A DNA stretch of 32,798 bases from Methylococcales bacterium (lineage in GTDB: Bacteria > Pseudomonadota > Gammaproteobacteria > Methylococcales > UBA1147), in NCBI GenBank assembly GCA_024958995.1, contig JANXGZ010000269.1:1-32798 (forward strand), given 5' to 3'. Positions 17,562 through 25,009 of the stretch are shown piece after piece (position 1 is the first letter of the stretch; each line of letters opens with the position of its first letter). The translations under genes were made by a program, and so were the position numbers. The notes beneath the pieces are model-generated. The model was given only the letters and a program-made list of their open reading frames with translations, was not told where the DNA came from and did no database searches.

Positions 17562-18803
17562 TCAGCTGACAAGCGATTCGATGGCGATGCAGGTTTCAAA
17601 CAACGCCGCTCGGGTATCCACCCGCCCTGCAAGTTCCACGCATCGCTGCCGAACCGGGCCTGAGGAAACCAACTCATCGAGCGTTTCAGCCACCTTTCCG
17701 AGCGTAAATTTGCCAGGCGACAGAATAGCTCCGGCGCCCAACTGACGAAGCCGTTGAGCATTGTCGGGCTGATCGTAGGCCATTGGCATGATCAGCTGAG
17801 GCACCCCCGCGCGCAAGGCCTTGCCCATGGTCCCAATTCCCCCATGATGCACAACGGCACTGCAAAGTGGAAAGACCGCATCAAAAGGCGCGTAATCGAA
17901 ATGGCGGATTCCCTCCGGCAACACCACCGGCAGGTGACCATGATAGCCCGTCAGCAGGATCCCCCTCCGGCCGAGGTAGCTGCAGGCAGCAGCAGCCTCA
18001 AAAAACCGGGCCGCATGCTGATGCCCCGATCCGGGGGTAAAGACGATCGGCGCCGATCCCTGCTGTAGAAATTCCATACAGTCATCAGGAACCGGAAGAG
18101 GGTCGCAGGATTCGTGCGAGATAAAACCGGTTTGAATCACCTGCGATGGCCAATCAGATGCAGGCCCACCGAACCATTCCGGAAAAAGGGCGATTACGAG
18201 ATCCGGCGAGTACAACCACCGGGTAGCGACCCGGCTAACCGGAGAAAGACCCAACCGCTTGCGGAAACGATTGGTCTCGGGGGCCAGCAGGGGTTCCAGA
18301 TAAAACGTCTCCAGCCCCTTTGCCATGAGGGTCTTGATCAATGGTGGCAGAAATAGGCTGCCCGGCAACGAAGAAAGTGCCGCAGGATCGACCGAACTCC
18401 AGAGTGATGAGGGTTGTAGAATCACCGTGGCCGTGGGAATGGAAAGTTTTTCCCGTGCCACTCTAGCTCCGTAAACATAGCAAGGGGCAACAACCACGGT
18501 CTGATCGCCTGAGAGGGCTTCGATGGCTTCAAAGGCCGGTTCCATCCCACCCAGGATCATTTCACGAACCAAGATTCGGAAACCGCGAATCGGATGCCAG
18601 ACATCGGGGTTGGCCAGAACCGACTGGTAGTGGTCGCGCGACCCGATTCCCTTGAAACGGATGCCGAGCCGATCTGCGAGAGGCTGGAAGTAATCGTTGG
18701 TCACCAGGGTTACCCTGTGACCGCGTTTCATGAGTTCACTTCCGAGCGCAGCAAAGGGATGTACATCCCCGGCTGTCCCTAGCGTTACCAGCAAAACATC
18801 CAT
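17562..18803 (-). CDS. Family 1 glycosyltransferase, RhlB/UGT-like
   Basis: This 413-residue GT-B enzyme belongs to the UDP-glycosyltransferase family. It starts MDVLLVTLGTAGDVHPF, the acceptor-domain opening shared with rhamnosyltransferase RhlB and macrolide or sterol glycosyltransferases. The C-terminal donor domain has VFTPGS, the motif HHGGIGT (319-325) and DQPDN (344-348), which hold the nucleotide diphosphate sugar. Segments WLYSPDLVIALFPEWF and DWPSQVIQTGF resemble RhlB, suggesting a lipid-like acceptor, but no rhlA or rhlC is present, so I do not assign the gene symbol or product. The ATG at 18803 has AGGA nine bases upstream; a TTG one codon earlier is less likely. It is divergent from the dehydrogenase gene downstream and probably forms its own transcript. 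Confidence 0.9.
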   Translation of the reverse strand: MDVLLVTLGTAGDVHPFAALGSELMKRGHRVTLVTNDYFQPLADRLGIRFKGIGSRDHYQSVLANPDVWHPIRGFRILVREMILGGMEPAFEAIEALSGDQTVVVAPCYVYGARVAREKLSIPTATVILQPSSLWSSVDPAALSSLPGSLFLPPLIKTLMAKGLETFYLEPLLAPETNRFRKRLGLSPVSRVATRWLYSPDLVIALFPEWFGGPASDWPSQVIQTGFISHESCDPLPVPDDCMEFLQQGSAPIVFTPGSGHQHAARFFEAAAACSYLGRRGILLTGYHGHLPVVLPEGIRHFDYAPFDAVFPLCSAVVHHGGIGTMGKALRAGVPQLIMPMAYDQPDNAQRLRQLGAGAILSPGKFTLGKVAETLDELVSSGPVRQRCVELAGRVDTRAALFETCIAIESLVS

Positions 18804-18947
18804 CAATGATGATCCTAATGATTCCTGAATTTAACAACCGTCTCCTGGTCACCCCCACCGACCCTGGATCCACCCAGCCCCAGCTATCACACCAGCCACG
18901 ACGGAGTGATATGATTGCAGTTTCGACTGAAGAAAAAAACAGCAACC

Positions 18948-19844
18948 ATGGGAAAGGTGAAAGAACAGGTCGGGTTTATTGGCATGGGTCTGATGGGTAC
19001 CCCCATGACGTTTCGTCTGCTCGGTGCCGGTTATTCGGTTAACGTCTGGAACCGGAATGCAGAAAAAGTGGAGCCGGTCACCAAGGCCGGTGCGGTGGTG
19101 ATGGCGGGAATTGCCGAAGTAACCGTCGGTTCGGATATTATCCTCCTGAGCCTGTCGGACACAGCCGCTGTTGAAGCAGTGGTTTTCGGACCGGGCGGTA
19201 TCGCTGAGAACGGATCGGAAAACAAGATCGTCGTAGACTTTTCCAGCATCGAACCGAATGCCACGCGCCGATTCGCCGGCAAACTGTACGACCAATGCCG
19301 CATGCACTGGGTCGATTCACCGGTTTCCGGTGGAGTGGTAGGAGCCGAACAGGGAACGCTGGTCATGATGCTCGGCGGCGACACGGCCGACATCCAACGT
19401 ATCGAGCCGATTCTCGCTCCCCTCAGCCAACGGGTAACACGGATGGGAGAGATCGGCTCTGGACAGGTCACCAAGATCTGCAACCAGATGATCGTCAGTT
19501 GCAACGCCATGGTTATCGCAGAAATGATTTCCCTGGCAAAACGATCCGGAGTTGATTCCGAAAAGATCCCCGCAGCGTTGGCCGGAGGCTTTGCAGATTC
19601 AAAGCCCCTGCAAATCCTGGGACCTGAAATGGCAAGCGAAACCTTCGAACCAGTCAAATGGCGGGTCAAGACCCTGCTCAAGGATCTGAACATGGCCGTG
19701 GAACTGTCGCGCTCGCAGGGTAAAGCTGTGCCCATGTCTGGACTGGCTGCCCAGTTGATGCAAATCCACGCGGGCAACGGCTTTCTGGATCAGGATCCTT
19801 CGACATTGGTCAGGCTTTACACCCCGGAAAAAGAACCGGACTGA
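18948..19844 (+). CDS. Beta-hydroxyacid dehydrogenase (2-hydroxy-3-oxopropionate reductase / 3-hydroxyisobutyrate dehydrogenase family)
   Basis: The protein belongs to the NAD(P)-dependent beta-hydroxyacid dehydrogenases. It has 298 residues from the ATG at 18948. The Rossmann motif is GFIGMGLMG (9-17), the substrate loop DSPVSGGVVGAEQGT spans 123-137, the catalytic lysine is K176 in VTKICNQ, and K245-D246 lies in the C-terminal helix region. Its neighbour is hydroxypyruvate isomerase, so tartronate semialdehyde reduction to glycerate (GlxR/GarR activity) is the best guess; 3-hydroxyisobutyrate dehydrogenase remains possible. The start is uncertain: a TTG at 18915 has a good GGAG site eight bases upstream and would add a basic 11-residue extension, while the ATG at 18948 fits the family length but has a weak site. 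hyi follows after 43 bp. Confidence 0.92.
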   Translation: MGKVKEQVGFIGMGLMGTPMTFRLLGAGYSVNVWNRNAEKVEPVTKAGAVVMAGIAEVTVGSDIILLSLSDTAAVEAVVFGPGGIAENGSENKIVVDFSSIEPNATRRFAGKLYDQCRMHWVDSPVSGGVVGAEQGTLVMMLGGDTADIQRIEPILAPLSQRVTRMGEIGSGQVTKICNQMIVSCNAMVIAEMISLAKRSGVDSEKIPAALAGGFADSKPLQILGPEMASETFEPVKWRVKTLLKDLNMAVELSRSQGKAVPMSGLAAQLMQIHAGNGFLDQDPSTLVRLYTPEKEPD

Positions 19845-19887
19845 AACACCATCAATGGCCGTTTAACGAAACCAGCGACAAAGAACA

Positions 19888-20676
19888 ATGCCGCGCTTTT
19901 CTGCAAATCTCAGCTTACTGTTTACCGAACTACCCCTACTGGAACGTTTCAGCGCCGCGAGGGAATGCGGCTTTCGGGGTGTAGAAATCCAGTTTCCCTA
20001 TGAGGCTCCGGCCGAACACATCAAGGCTCAAATCGATCTGACGGGGCTTGAACTGGTTCTGATCAACGTACCAGCAGGCGACCTGATGAACGGAGGTGAA
20101 GGGCTCGCCGCTGTGCCTTCGAAACGCCACGACTTCATTGATGCCGTTAACAAAGCCGCCGAATATGCAGATATCCTCCGTCCAAAACTCATCAACGTTC
20201 TTCCCGGCCGCTGCTTCGAAACCGACCGTCTCGACCAATACATGGAAACCTTCACAAGCAACCTGGTTCACGCCGCCGATGTTTTCCTTGACCAGGGTAT
20301 CAAGGCCGTTTTCGAGGCCGTTAACACAAAAGATATGCCCGGTTTCCTGATTCACAATAGCGAACAACTGGTCCAAGTACTGGAAGAGCTACAGCATTCG
20401 AATGTTTATCTGCAATATGACATTTACCACATGCAGACCATGGGAGAGGACCATCATGCTTTCTTCCACCGCCACGCGGAAAGAGTCGGGCATATCCAGT
20501 TCGCTGATGCACCCGGGCGGCATCAGCCAGGAACCGGGCAGATAGACTTTGTCAACCTGTTTAATGCAATCGACGCATCTGGATACCAGGGATGGATTGG
20601 AGCGGAATACAGGCCCAGCGTCCCGACCCGGGACAGCCTGGACTGGTTGGCCCACTATTGCCAACCCCCGGCCTGA
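19888..20676 (+). CDS. hyi: Hydroxypyruvate isomerase
   Basis: Hyi interconverts hydroxypyruvate and tartronate semialdehyde, linking glyoxylate or serine-derived carbon to glycerate. The 262-residue TIM-barrel protein starts MPRFSANLSLLFTE, like E. coli Hyi, and keeps GFRGVEIQFPY near residue 29. The catalytic glutamates E143 (FEAVN) and E240 (GAEY) are present, as are the metal-site residues in YDIYHMQ (177-183, with D178 and H181) and the loop ADAPGRHQPGTGQI near 207-220. The preceding dehydrogenase would reduce the tartronate semialdehyde. The usual third partner, glyoxylate carboligase (gcl), is not in the window. The next gene begins only 8 bp after the stop. Confidence 0.95.
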   Translation: MPRFSANLSLLFTELPLLERFSAARECGFRGVEIQFPYEAPAEHIKAQIDLTGLELVLINVPAGDLMNGGEGLAAVPSKRHDFIDAVNKAAEYADILRPKLINVLPGRCFETDRLDQYMETFTSNLVHAADVFLDQGIKAVFEAVNTKDMPGFLIHNSEQLVQVLEELQHSNVYLQYDIYHMQTMGEDHHAFFHRHAERVGHIQFADAPGRHQPGTGQIDFVNLFNAIDASGYQGWIGAEYRPSVPTRDSLDWLAHYCQPPA

Positions 20677-20684
20677 AAAACAAG

Positions 20685-21338
20685 ATGGTTCCCTGGAGTT
20701 TGCGCCAACGGCTTCGATCCAGGCTAGGAGTTGCGACCTGGTTACGAACCGCAGCGATATCAACCTTCGTTCCGCTGCATTTCATCTTAATCACCCTGTG
20801 GATCCTGCCTCCCTATTCCCAACTGCTTGAAGCAAGCAAACAGACTACCGGCCTTGCACGCCGAATCGAAGCGGCAATGGGTACTTTTCTAACCAATGAC
20901 AAGTTGGATCCCCTGCACAAAGCGGTACGGGCCTACGTTAACCTGGTTGGAGCCCACCAATACTGGGATTTCTTCGCCCCCGATGTGCCACGAACCCACC
21001 GCTATCTCAGGGTTTGCAACGGCATTCACGAGACTTCTCGGCCGAAACGGATCGACTGTACGAAAACGCTCTACCAGAGCTACCACGGCGAGCTGGATCA
21101 GGTCATTGACCCTCACCAGGGACGGGATAGTCGACCCTTTCGCTTGACCGAGAGCCTGATACGGCTGCATCGTCCTGAACTACTGGATGCCTTTACCAGC
21201 CACTGGCAGAGCGAGGAGGATGGAAGCCACCGGGGCCGGTCATTCCTTCTGCTTCATGAGTTCGGCCTTAACCCGGTCAAGAAAGAGTCCGTTGATGCAT
21301 CGAGGCACGATGAGGTTCTCTGGATGACCCCGGATTAA
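20685..21338 (+). CDS. Single-pass membrane protein paired with HTTM protein
   Basis: This 217-residue protein has one transmembrane helix (about residues 22-44, FVPLHFILITLWILP) and a C-terminal soluble domain that is probably periplasmic. I do not recognise a named domain. The motif QYWDFFAPDVPR (92-103) resembles the Q-x-W-x-x-F-A-P motif often seen in soluble companions of HTTM (vitamin K carboxylase-like) membrane proteins, and an HTTM gene follows 10 bp downstream. Two cysteines, C111 and C125, could form a disulfide. The ATG at 20685 sits 8 bp after the hyi stop. The frame is open upstream to 20592 inside hyi, but that part is proline-rich and unlikely to be translated. Pairing is inferred from adjacency and the motif. 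Confidence 0.78.
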   Translation: MVPWSLRQRLRSRLGVATWLRTAAISTFVPLHFILITLWILPPYSQLLEASKQTTGLARRIEAAMGTFLTNDKLDPLHKAVRAYVNLVGAHQYWDFFAPDVPRTHRYLRVCNGIHETSRPKRIDCTKTLYQSYHGELDQVIDPHQGRDSRPFRLTESLIRLHRPELLDAFTSHWQSEEDGSHRGRSFLLLHEFGLNPVKKESVDASRHDEVLWMTPD

Positions 21339-21348
21339 CCAGGCCTCG

Positions 21349-22233
21349 ATGCTTCGCTACTGGCACGAATTCCTGTTTCAAAAAATCGATGTTCGGCAAT
21401 ATGCATTGCTCCGCATCGGACTCGGCAGTCTCATCGTTCTGTACCTCATCAACCTGATGCCACTGTTTGCGTCGCAGTTCGGACCGGAAGGATGGCTGGA
21501 CGCAAAAACAGATCTGGACCTTTACCATGCCGGCTCATGGTCCATCCTGTTCCTGATCGAATCGACCATACAGGCCCAAATGTTCTTCTGGCTTGTATTG
21601 GTCAGCGCATTGGCCTTCACCGCCGGCTTCCTGACCCGCACCACCGGGTTCATCACGCTGGTCGGACTGATCTCCCTGTGGAACCGAAATCCGCTGATCA
21701 TGGACGGTGACGACGCTTTACTCAGGATCACGCTGTTCTACCTGTTGCTGTCGCCGAGCGGCAACGCGCTTTCCATCGATGTCCGACTCCGACAGCGAAA
21801 ACGAAGTGCCGAAATCTGGCCGCTTCGAATGATACGGGCCCAGCTGATCCTAGTTTATTTCATCTCCGGGTGGGTAAAATTCCACAGCCCAGAGTGGCTG
21901 GACGGCACGGTATTGCAATACGTTCTGATCCACCCGGAATACTCACGCTGGAACATGAGCGGCCTGATGGAATATCCTTTTTTCCTGGATCTGCTGGGCG
22001 GCCTGTCGTTTCTGGTAATGTGGTGGGAACTGCTGTTCCCGATCCTTGTCCTGTGGCGGTTCAGCCGCAGTACCGCGATCATAGCCGGCGTCGCCTTCCA
22101 TACCGCCCTCCTTCTGCTCATGCACCTACGCCTGTTTTCCGTGATCATGCTGGTCCTTTACATCGCTTGGATTCCCCAGCCTCTGCCCGCTTGGATAGCA
22201 AAAACAAGCAAGCGGATAAAGCCGCCAGTTTGA
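21349..22233 (+). CDS. HTTM domain (vitamin K-dependent carboxylase-like) membrane protein
   Basis: This 294-residue polytopic protein has the HTTM fold, the membrane part shared with gamma-glutamyl carboxylase. The N-terminal segment VRQYALLRIGLGSLIVLYL is the typical opening. Other family signs are WNRNPLIMDGDDALLR (111-126), SIDVRLRQR (142-150) and SGWVKFHSPEWLDGTVLQY (173-191), with K177 in the position where a conserved lysine is usual in this family. About seven hydrophobic segments are visible. It lacks the large C-terminal domain of animal carboxylases; the separate upstream protein may fill a related role. True carboxylase activity has not been shown for most bacterial members, so I do not assign a reaction. 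It is the last gene of the 18948-22233 string. Confidence 0.88.
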   Translation: MLRYWHEFLFQKIDVRQYALLRIGLGSLIVLYLINLMPLFASQFGPEGWLDAKTDLDLYHAGSWSILFLIESTIQAQMFFWLVLVSALAFTAGFLTRTTGFITLVGLISLWNRNPLIMDGDDALLRITLFYLLLSPSGNALSIDVRLRQRKRSAEIWPLRMIRAQLILVYFISGWVKFHSPEWLDGTVLQYVLIHPEYSRWNMSGLMEYPFFLDLLGGLSFLVMWWELLFPILVLWRFSRSTAIIAGVAFHTALLLLMHLRLFSVIMLVLYIAWIPQPLPAWIAKTSKRIKPPV

Positions 22234-22340
22234 TGTAAATAGTCGCTTGGATTAGGATTGATAACTGACCTTTCTACGCCTTCATGGATTCGTTCCTGAA
22301 CCGCCGAATGTCCATCCTCCTGCAATTAGATTGGGACCCC

Positions 22341-23063
22341 ATGTTCTCTCTCGATCACACTTTACGATTCCTGTTCCTGGCAATGCTCCTGGTCCAGCTA
22401 AGCGCCTGTGCACCGGACAACGATGCTGATTGTTCAAGGGTCAACATTGATCAACTGGAAAGCGCAGCCCGGGCCGGACTTCCCGAAGCCCAGAACGAAC
22501 TAGGACGATACCATGAGATCGGAGAATGCGTTGCCAGCGACTTTGAGGAAGCCGCCGCCTGGTACCAGCTTGCCGCGGAGCAAGGCCATGTCAATGCCCA
22601 AAAGGTCCTCGGTTTCATGTACGCCGGCGGCATGGGTGTTCAGCAGGACAATGCGATATCCCTACAGTGGTTCATGCGTGCCGCCGAGGCTGGTCATCCC
22701 GAAGCGCAACTGGGTCTTGCCACCGCCTATTTCCGCGGCATCGGCATTGTCCGGGACCGCGAAACCGCCGCCAGGTGGTTCAGGAAATCCGCAGAGCAGA
22801 ACTTCGCCCGCTCCCAATACAACCTCGGCAACCTCTATCAAAACGGCGCAGGCGTACCACGCGACCTGGTCGAGGCCTACAAGTGGTATGGTCTCAGCGC
22901 CCGTAACGGTTATTCGAAAGCAGAAAAGAGCCTGGCCCAGCTAAACGACAAACTGCCGCCAGAACTCATCAACCAGGCACGGCAACTGATCGAAGACTGG
23001 AGGCCGGAAAACCCCGAGTCAGACTGGGAATACAAACCACAACACGAACCGACGTCCCCGTGA
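22341..23063 (+). CDS. Sel1-repeat (tetratricopeptide-like) lipoprotein
   Basis: This is a 240-residue Sel1-like repeat protein with a lipoprotein signal peptide. The signal peptide is LRFLFLAMLLVQLSAC with the lipobox LSAC and C23 as the lipidated residue, so the protein is probably anchored in the outer membrane or periplasmic face. About four or five Sel1 repeats of some 36 residues follow; the clearest are AAAWYQLAAEQGHVNAQKVL, ISLQWFMRAAEAGHPEAQ and TAARWFRKSAEQNFARSQ. Such repeats bind partner proteins. The C-terminus is hydrophilic. The ATG at 22341 is preferred because it gives a compact signal peptide; in-frame ATGs at 22284 and 22308 would add up to 19 residues. It stands between the HTTM gene and msrP with 100-160 bp on each side. 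Confidence 0.9.
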   Translation: MFSLDHTLRFLFLAMLLVQLSACAPDNDADCSRVNIDQLESAARAGLPEAQNELGRYHEIGECVASDFEEAAAWYQLAAEQGHVNAQKVLGFMYAGGMGVQQDNAISLQWFMRAAEAGHPEAQLGLATAYFRGIGIVRDRETAARWFRKSAEQNFARSQYNLGNLYQNGAGVPRDLVEAYKWYGLSARNGYSKAEKSLAQLNDKLPPELINQARQLIEDWRPENPESDWEYKPQHEPTSP

Positions 23064-23222
23064 ATCAGACGGTTCATCTTCAGCGGCAATTCGCGTCCGA
23101 AACTCCTGTAACGGCTTGGCGCTAACCTACCACGACGGGGATACAACAATGGGGATCCGAACTTTTTGCCGGAATCTTCCAGAAACCAAAGATGGCTGTA
23201 ACTTCATGCAGCGAGCACGAAA

Positions 23223-24182
23223 ATGTTGATACGGACAAAGAAACGAACCCCCGAATCGGAAATAACCGACCCGGTATTGTTCAGGAAGAGGCGCCAGCTC
23301 ATCAAGGCTTCCGCCGCCGCGGTGGTTGCATCGATTAATCTGCCTGTGATCCCTTCAGCGCAGGCAGCTTCGCGGGTCAAAGTCGCCGAGTTCACCAAGC
23401 AAAGCCCCTACTCGCTGCAACAAAGTCTGACCGATTATGAAGACGTAACCCGGTACAACAATTTCTACGAGTTCGGCACCGGTAAAGAAGACCCTGCGCG
23501 CAATGCCCAGAACTTCAAAACCCGGCCGTGGACAATCAGCATCGAAGGAGAAGTGGAAAAACCCGCAGTGGTCGGAATCGAAGACCTGATCAGTGGGCAA
23601 GCCTTGGAAGAGCGCGTTTACCGACTGCGGTGCGTTGAAGCCTGGTCGATGGTCGTTCCATGGATCGGTTTCCCACTGGCTTCACTGCTCAGCCGTGCAG
23701 CGCCGACATCCAGGGCCAAGTACATACAGTTCACCACCCTGTATGACCCCGACCAGATGCCAGGACAACGCATTCCCACTCTACAATGGCCGTATGTCGA
23801 AGGCTTGCGGATTGACGAAGCCATGCACCCGCTGACCATTCTTGCGCTGGGGCTGTATGGCGAACTGCTCCCGAACCAGAACGGCGCGCCACTGCGCCTA
23901 GTGGTCCCGTGGAAATACGGATTCAAAAGCATCAAGTCGATTGTGAAGATCCGACTGACGGAACAAATGCCGCCCACATCATGGAACCTGGCCGCCCCCA
24001 ACGAGTACGGATTTTACGCCAACGTCAATCCGGGCGTCTCACATCCACGTTGGAGCCAGAAAAGGGAGCGAGTGATCGGCGGTGGACTGTTCAACCCAAA
24101 GCGCGAAACCGAGTTGTTCAACGGCTACACGGATGAAGTCGGGCAAATGTACCGAAACATGGACCTCAGGCGATTTTTCTGA
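23223..24182 (+). CDS. msrP: Protein-methionine-sulfoxide reductase, molybdopterin catalytic subunit
   Basis: MsrP (YedY) reduces methionine sulfoxide in periplasmic proteins after oxidative damage, with electrons from membrane MsrQ. The 319-residue precursor has a twin-arginine signal peptide: RRQLIK at residues 23-28, a hydrophobic run, and a likely cleavage after AQA near residue 48. So it is folded with its molybdenum cofactor in the cytoplasm and exported by Tat. The molybdenum-ligand cysteine is C137 in YRLRCVEAWSMVVPW. VPWKYGFKSIKSI and the end segment NGYTDEVGQMY are family signatures. The msrQ gene starts 2 bp after the stop, so the two are translated together. No regulator such as HprRS is adjacent. 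Confidence 0.97.
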   Translation: MLIRTKKRTPESEITDPVLFRKRRQLIKASAAAVVASINLPVIPSAQAASRVKVAEFTKQSPYSLQQSLTDYEDVTRYNNFYEFGTGKEDPARNAQNFKTRPWTISIEGEVEKPAVVGIEDLISGQALEERVYRLRCVEAWSMVVPWIGFPLASLLSRAAPTSRAKYIQFTTLYDPDQMPGQRIPTLQWPYVEGLRIDEAMHPLTILALGLYGELLPNQNGAPLRLVVPWKYGFKSIKSIVKIRLTEQMPPTSWNLAAPNEYGFYANVNPGVSHPRWSQKRERVIGGGLFNPKRETELFNGYTDEVGQMYRNMDLRRFF

Positions 24183-24184
24183 CC

Positions 24185-24829
24185 ATGAAGATACCGGCAT
24201 TGTCGGATCTGAAAAAACCGGTGGTTTTCTTGCTAGGCCTGATGCCCTTTGCACTCATGTTGGTCGATTCCCTGAATGATTCGCTGGGTCCGGAACCGAT
24301 CGAGACCCTCCAGTTCCGGACCGGTGACTGGACTCTGCGCTTCCTTCTGGCCACACTCGCCTGCACACCGCTGAAGTTACTGCTGCACTGGAACGCGCAG
24401 ATGCGCTTTCGCCGGATGCTCGGACTGTTCGCCTTTTTCTATGCCAGCGTTCATTGCCTTGTCTACCTGGCACTGGATCTTTCCTTGTCCTGGCAGCAAA
24501 TCGTGGACGAAGTGCCACAAAGTCCTCATGTCATTATCGGACTCGTTGCCTTCGTTTTGCTGGTTCCGCTAGCCCTGACATCAACCCAAAGCATGGCACG
24601 CCGACTTGGCCGTCGCTGGAAAAAACTCCATTCGCTGATTTATCTCGTGGGATGCCTCGGAATTCTGCATTTCTTCCTGCTGGTCAAGGCTGACATCAGG
24701 GAACCTCTGTTCTATGGTAGCCTGCTGGCATTCCTACTCGGCATTCGAATCGCACACAGGATCAGGCAAAGAAGATGCACAGACAGATCAATCCCCGCTT
24801 CAGGCTCGCTCCCCACAACCCGACTCTGA
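24185..24829 (+). CDS. msrQ: Protein-methionine-sulfoxide reductase, heme-binding membrane subunit
   Basis: MsrQ is the inner-membrane b-heme protein that passes electrons from the quinone pool or a flavin reductase to MsrP. The 214-residue protein has about six membrane helices. The expected heme-ligand histidines are H90 (SVHCLVYLA), H149 (KKLHSLIYL) and H162 (GILHFFLLV), close to E. coli positions 91, 151 and 164. TGDWTLRFLLATLACTPLK is the usual early segment. The hydrophilic, basic tail RIRQRRCTDRSIPASG is probably cytoplasmic. It starts 2 bp after msrP and is followed by 180 bp of spacer before tgt. Confidence 0.96.
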   Translation: MKIPALSDLKKPVVFLLGLMPFALMLVDSLNDSLGPEPIETLQFRTGDWTLRFLLATLACTPLKLLLHWNAQMRFRRMLGLFAFFYASVHCLVYLALDLSLSWQQIVDEVPQSPHVIIGLVAFVLLVPLALTSTQSMARRLGRRWKKLHSLIYLVGCLGILHFFLLVKADIREPLFYGSLLAFLLGIRIAHRIRQRRCTDRSIPASGSLPTTRL

Positions 24830-24932
24830 CAAGAGCCCCCTGAAACGAAAGGACCTTCCTCTCCGTTTTCTTCTGTATCGGCCGGCTCGGAACATTTTCA
24901 TAACCAGCTACGCTCTCTCAACAATGTCTGGT

Positions 24933-24940
24933 GATACACT
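24933..24940 (+). promoter_or_regulatory. Possible extended -10 element upstream of tgt
   Basis: TACACT (24935-24940) is preceded by TG one base upstream, which is an extended -10 pattern, in the 180 bp spacer between msrQ and tgt. No good -35 is found 16-18 bp upstream. It could drive tgt-yajC-secD-secF. This is a weak call. Confidence 0.3.
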
Positions 24941-25009
24941 GTTGCGCCAGTTCAGAAGGCCAGCAGGCATCGCTGCCTTTATCAAACGTACAGCTAAATC
25001 AACAGAGCC

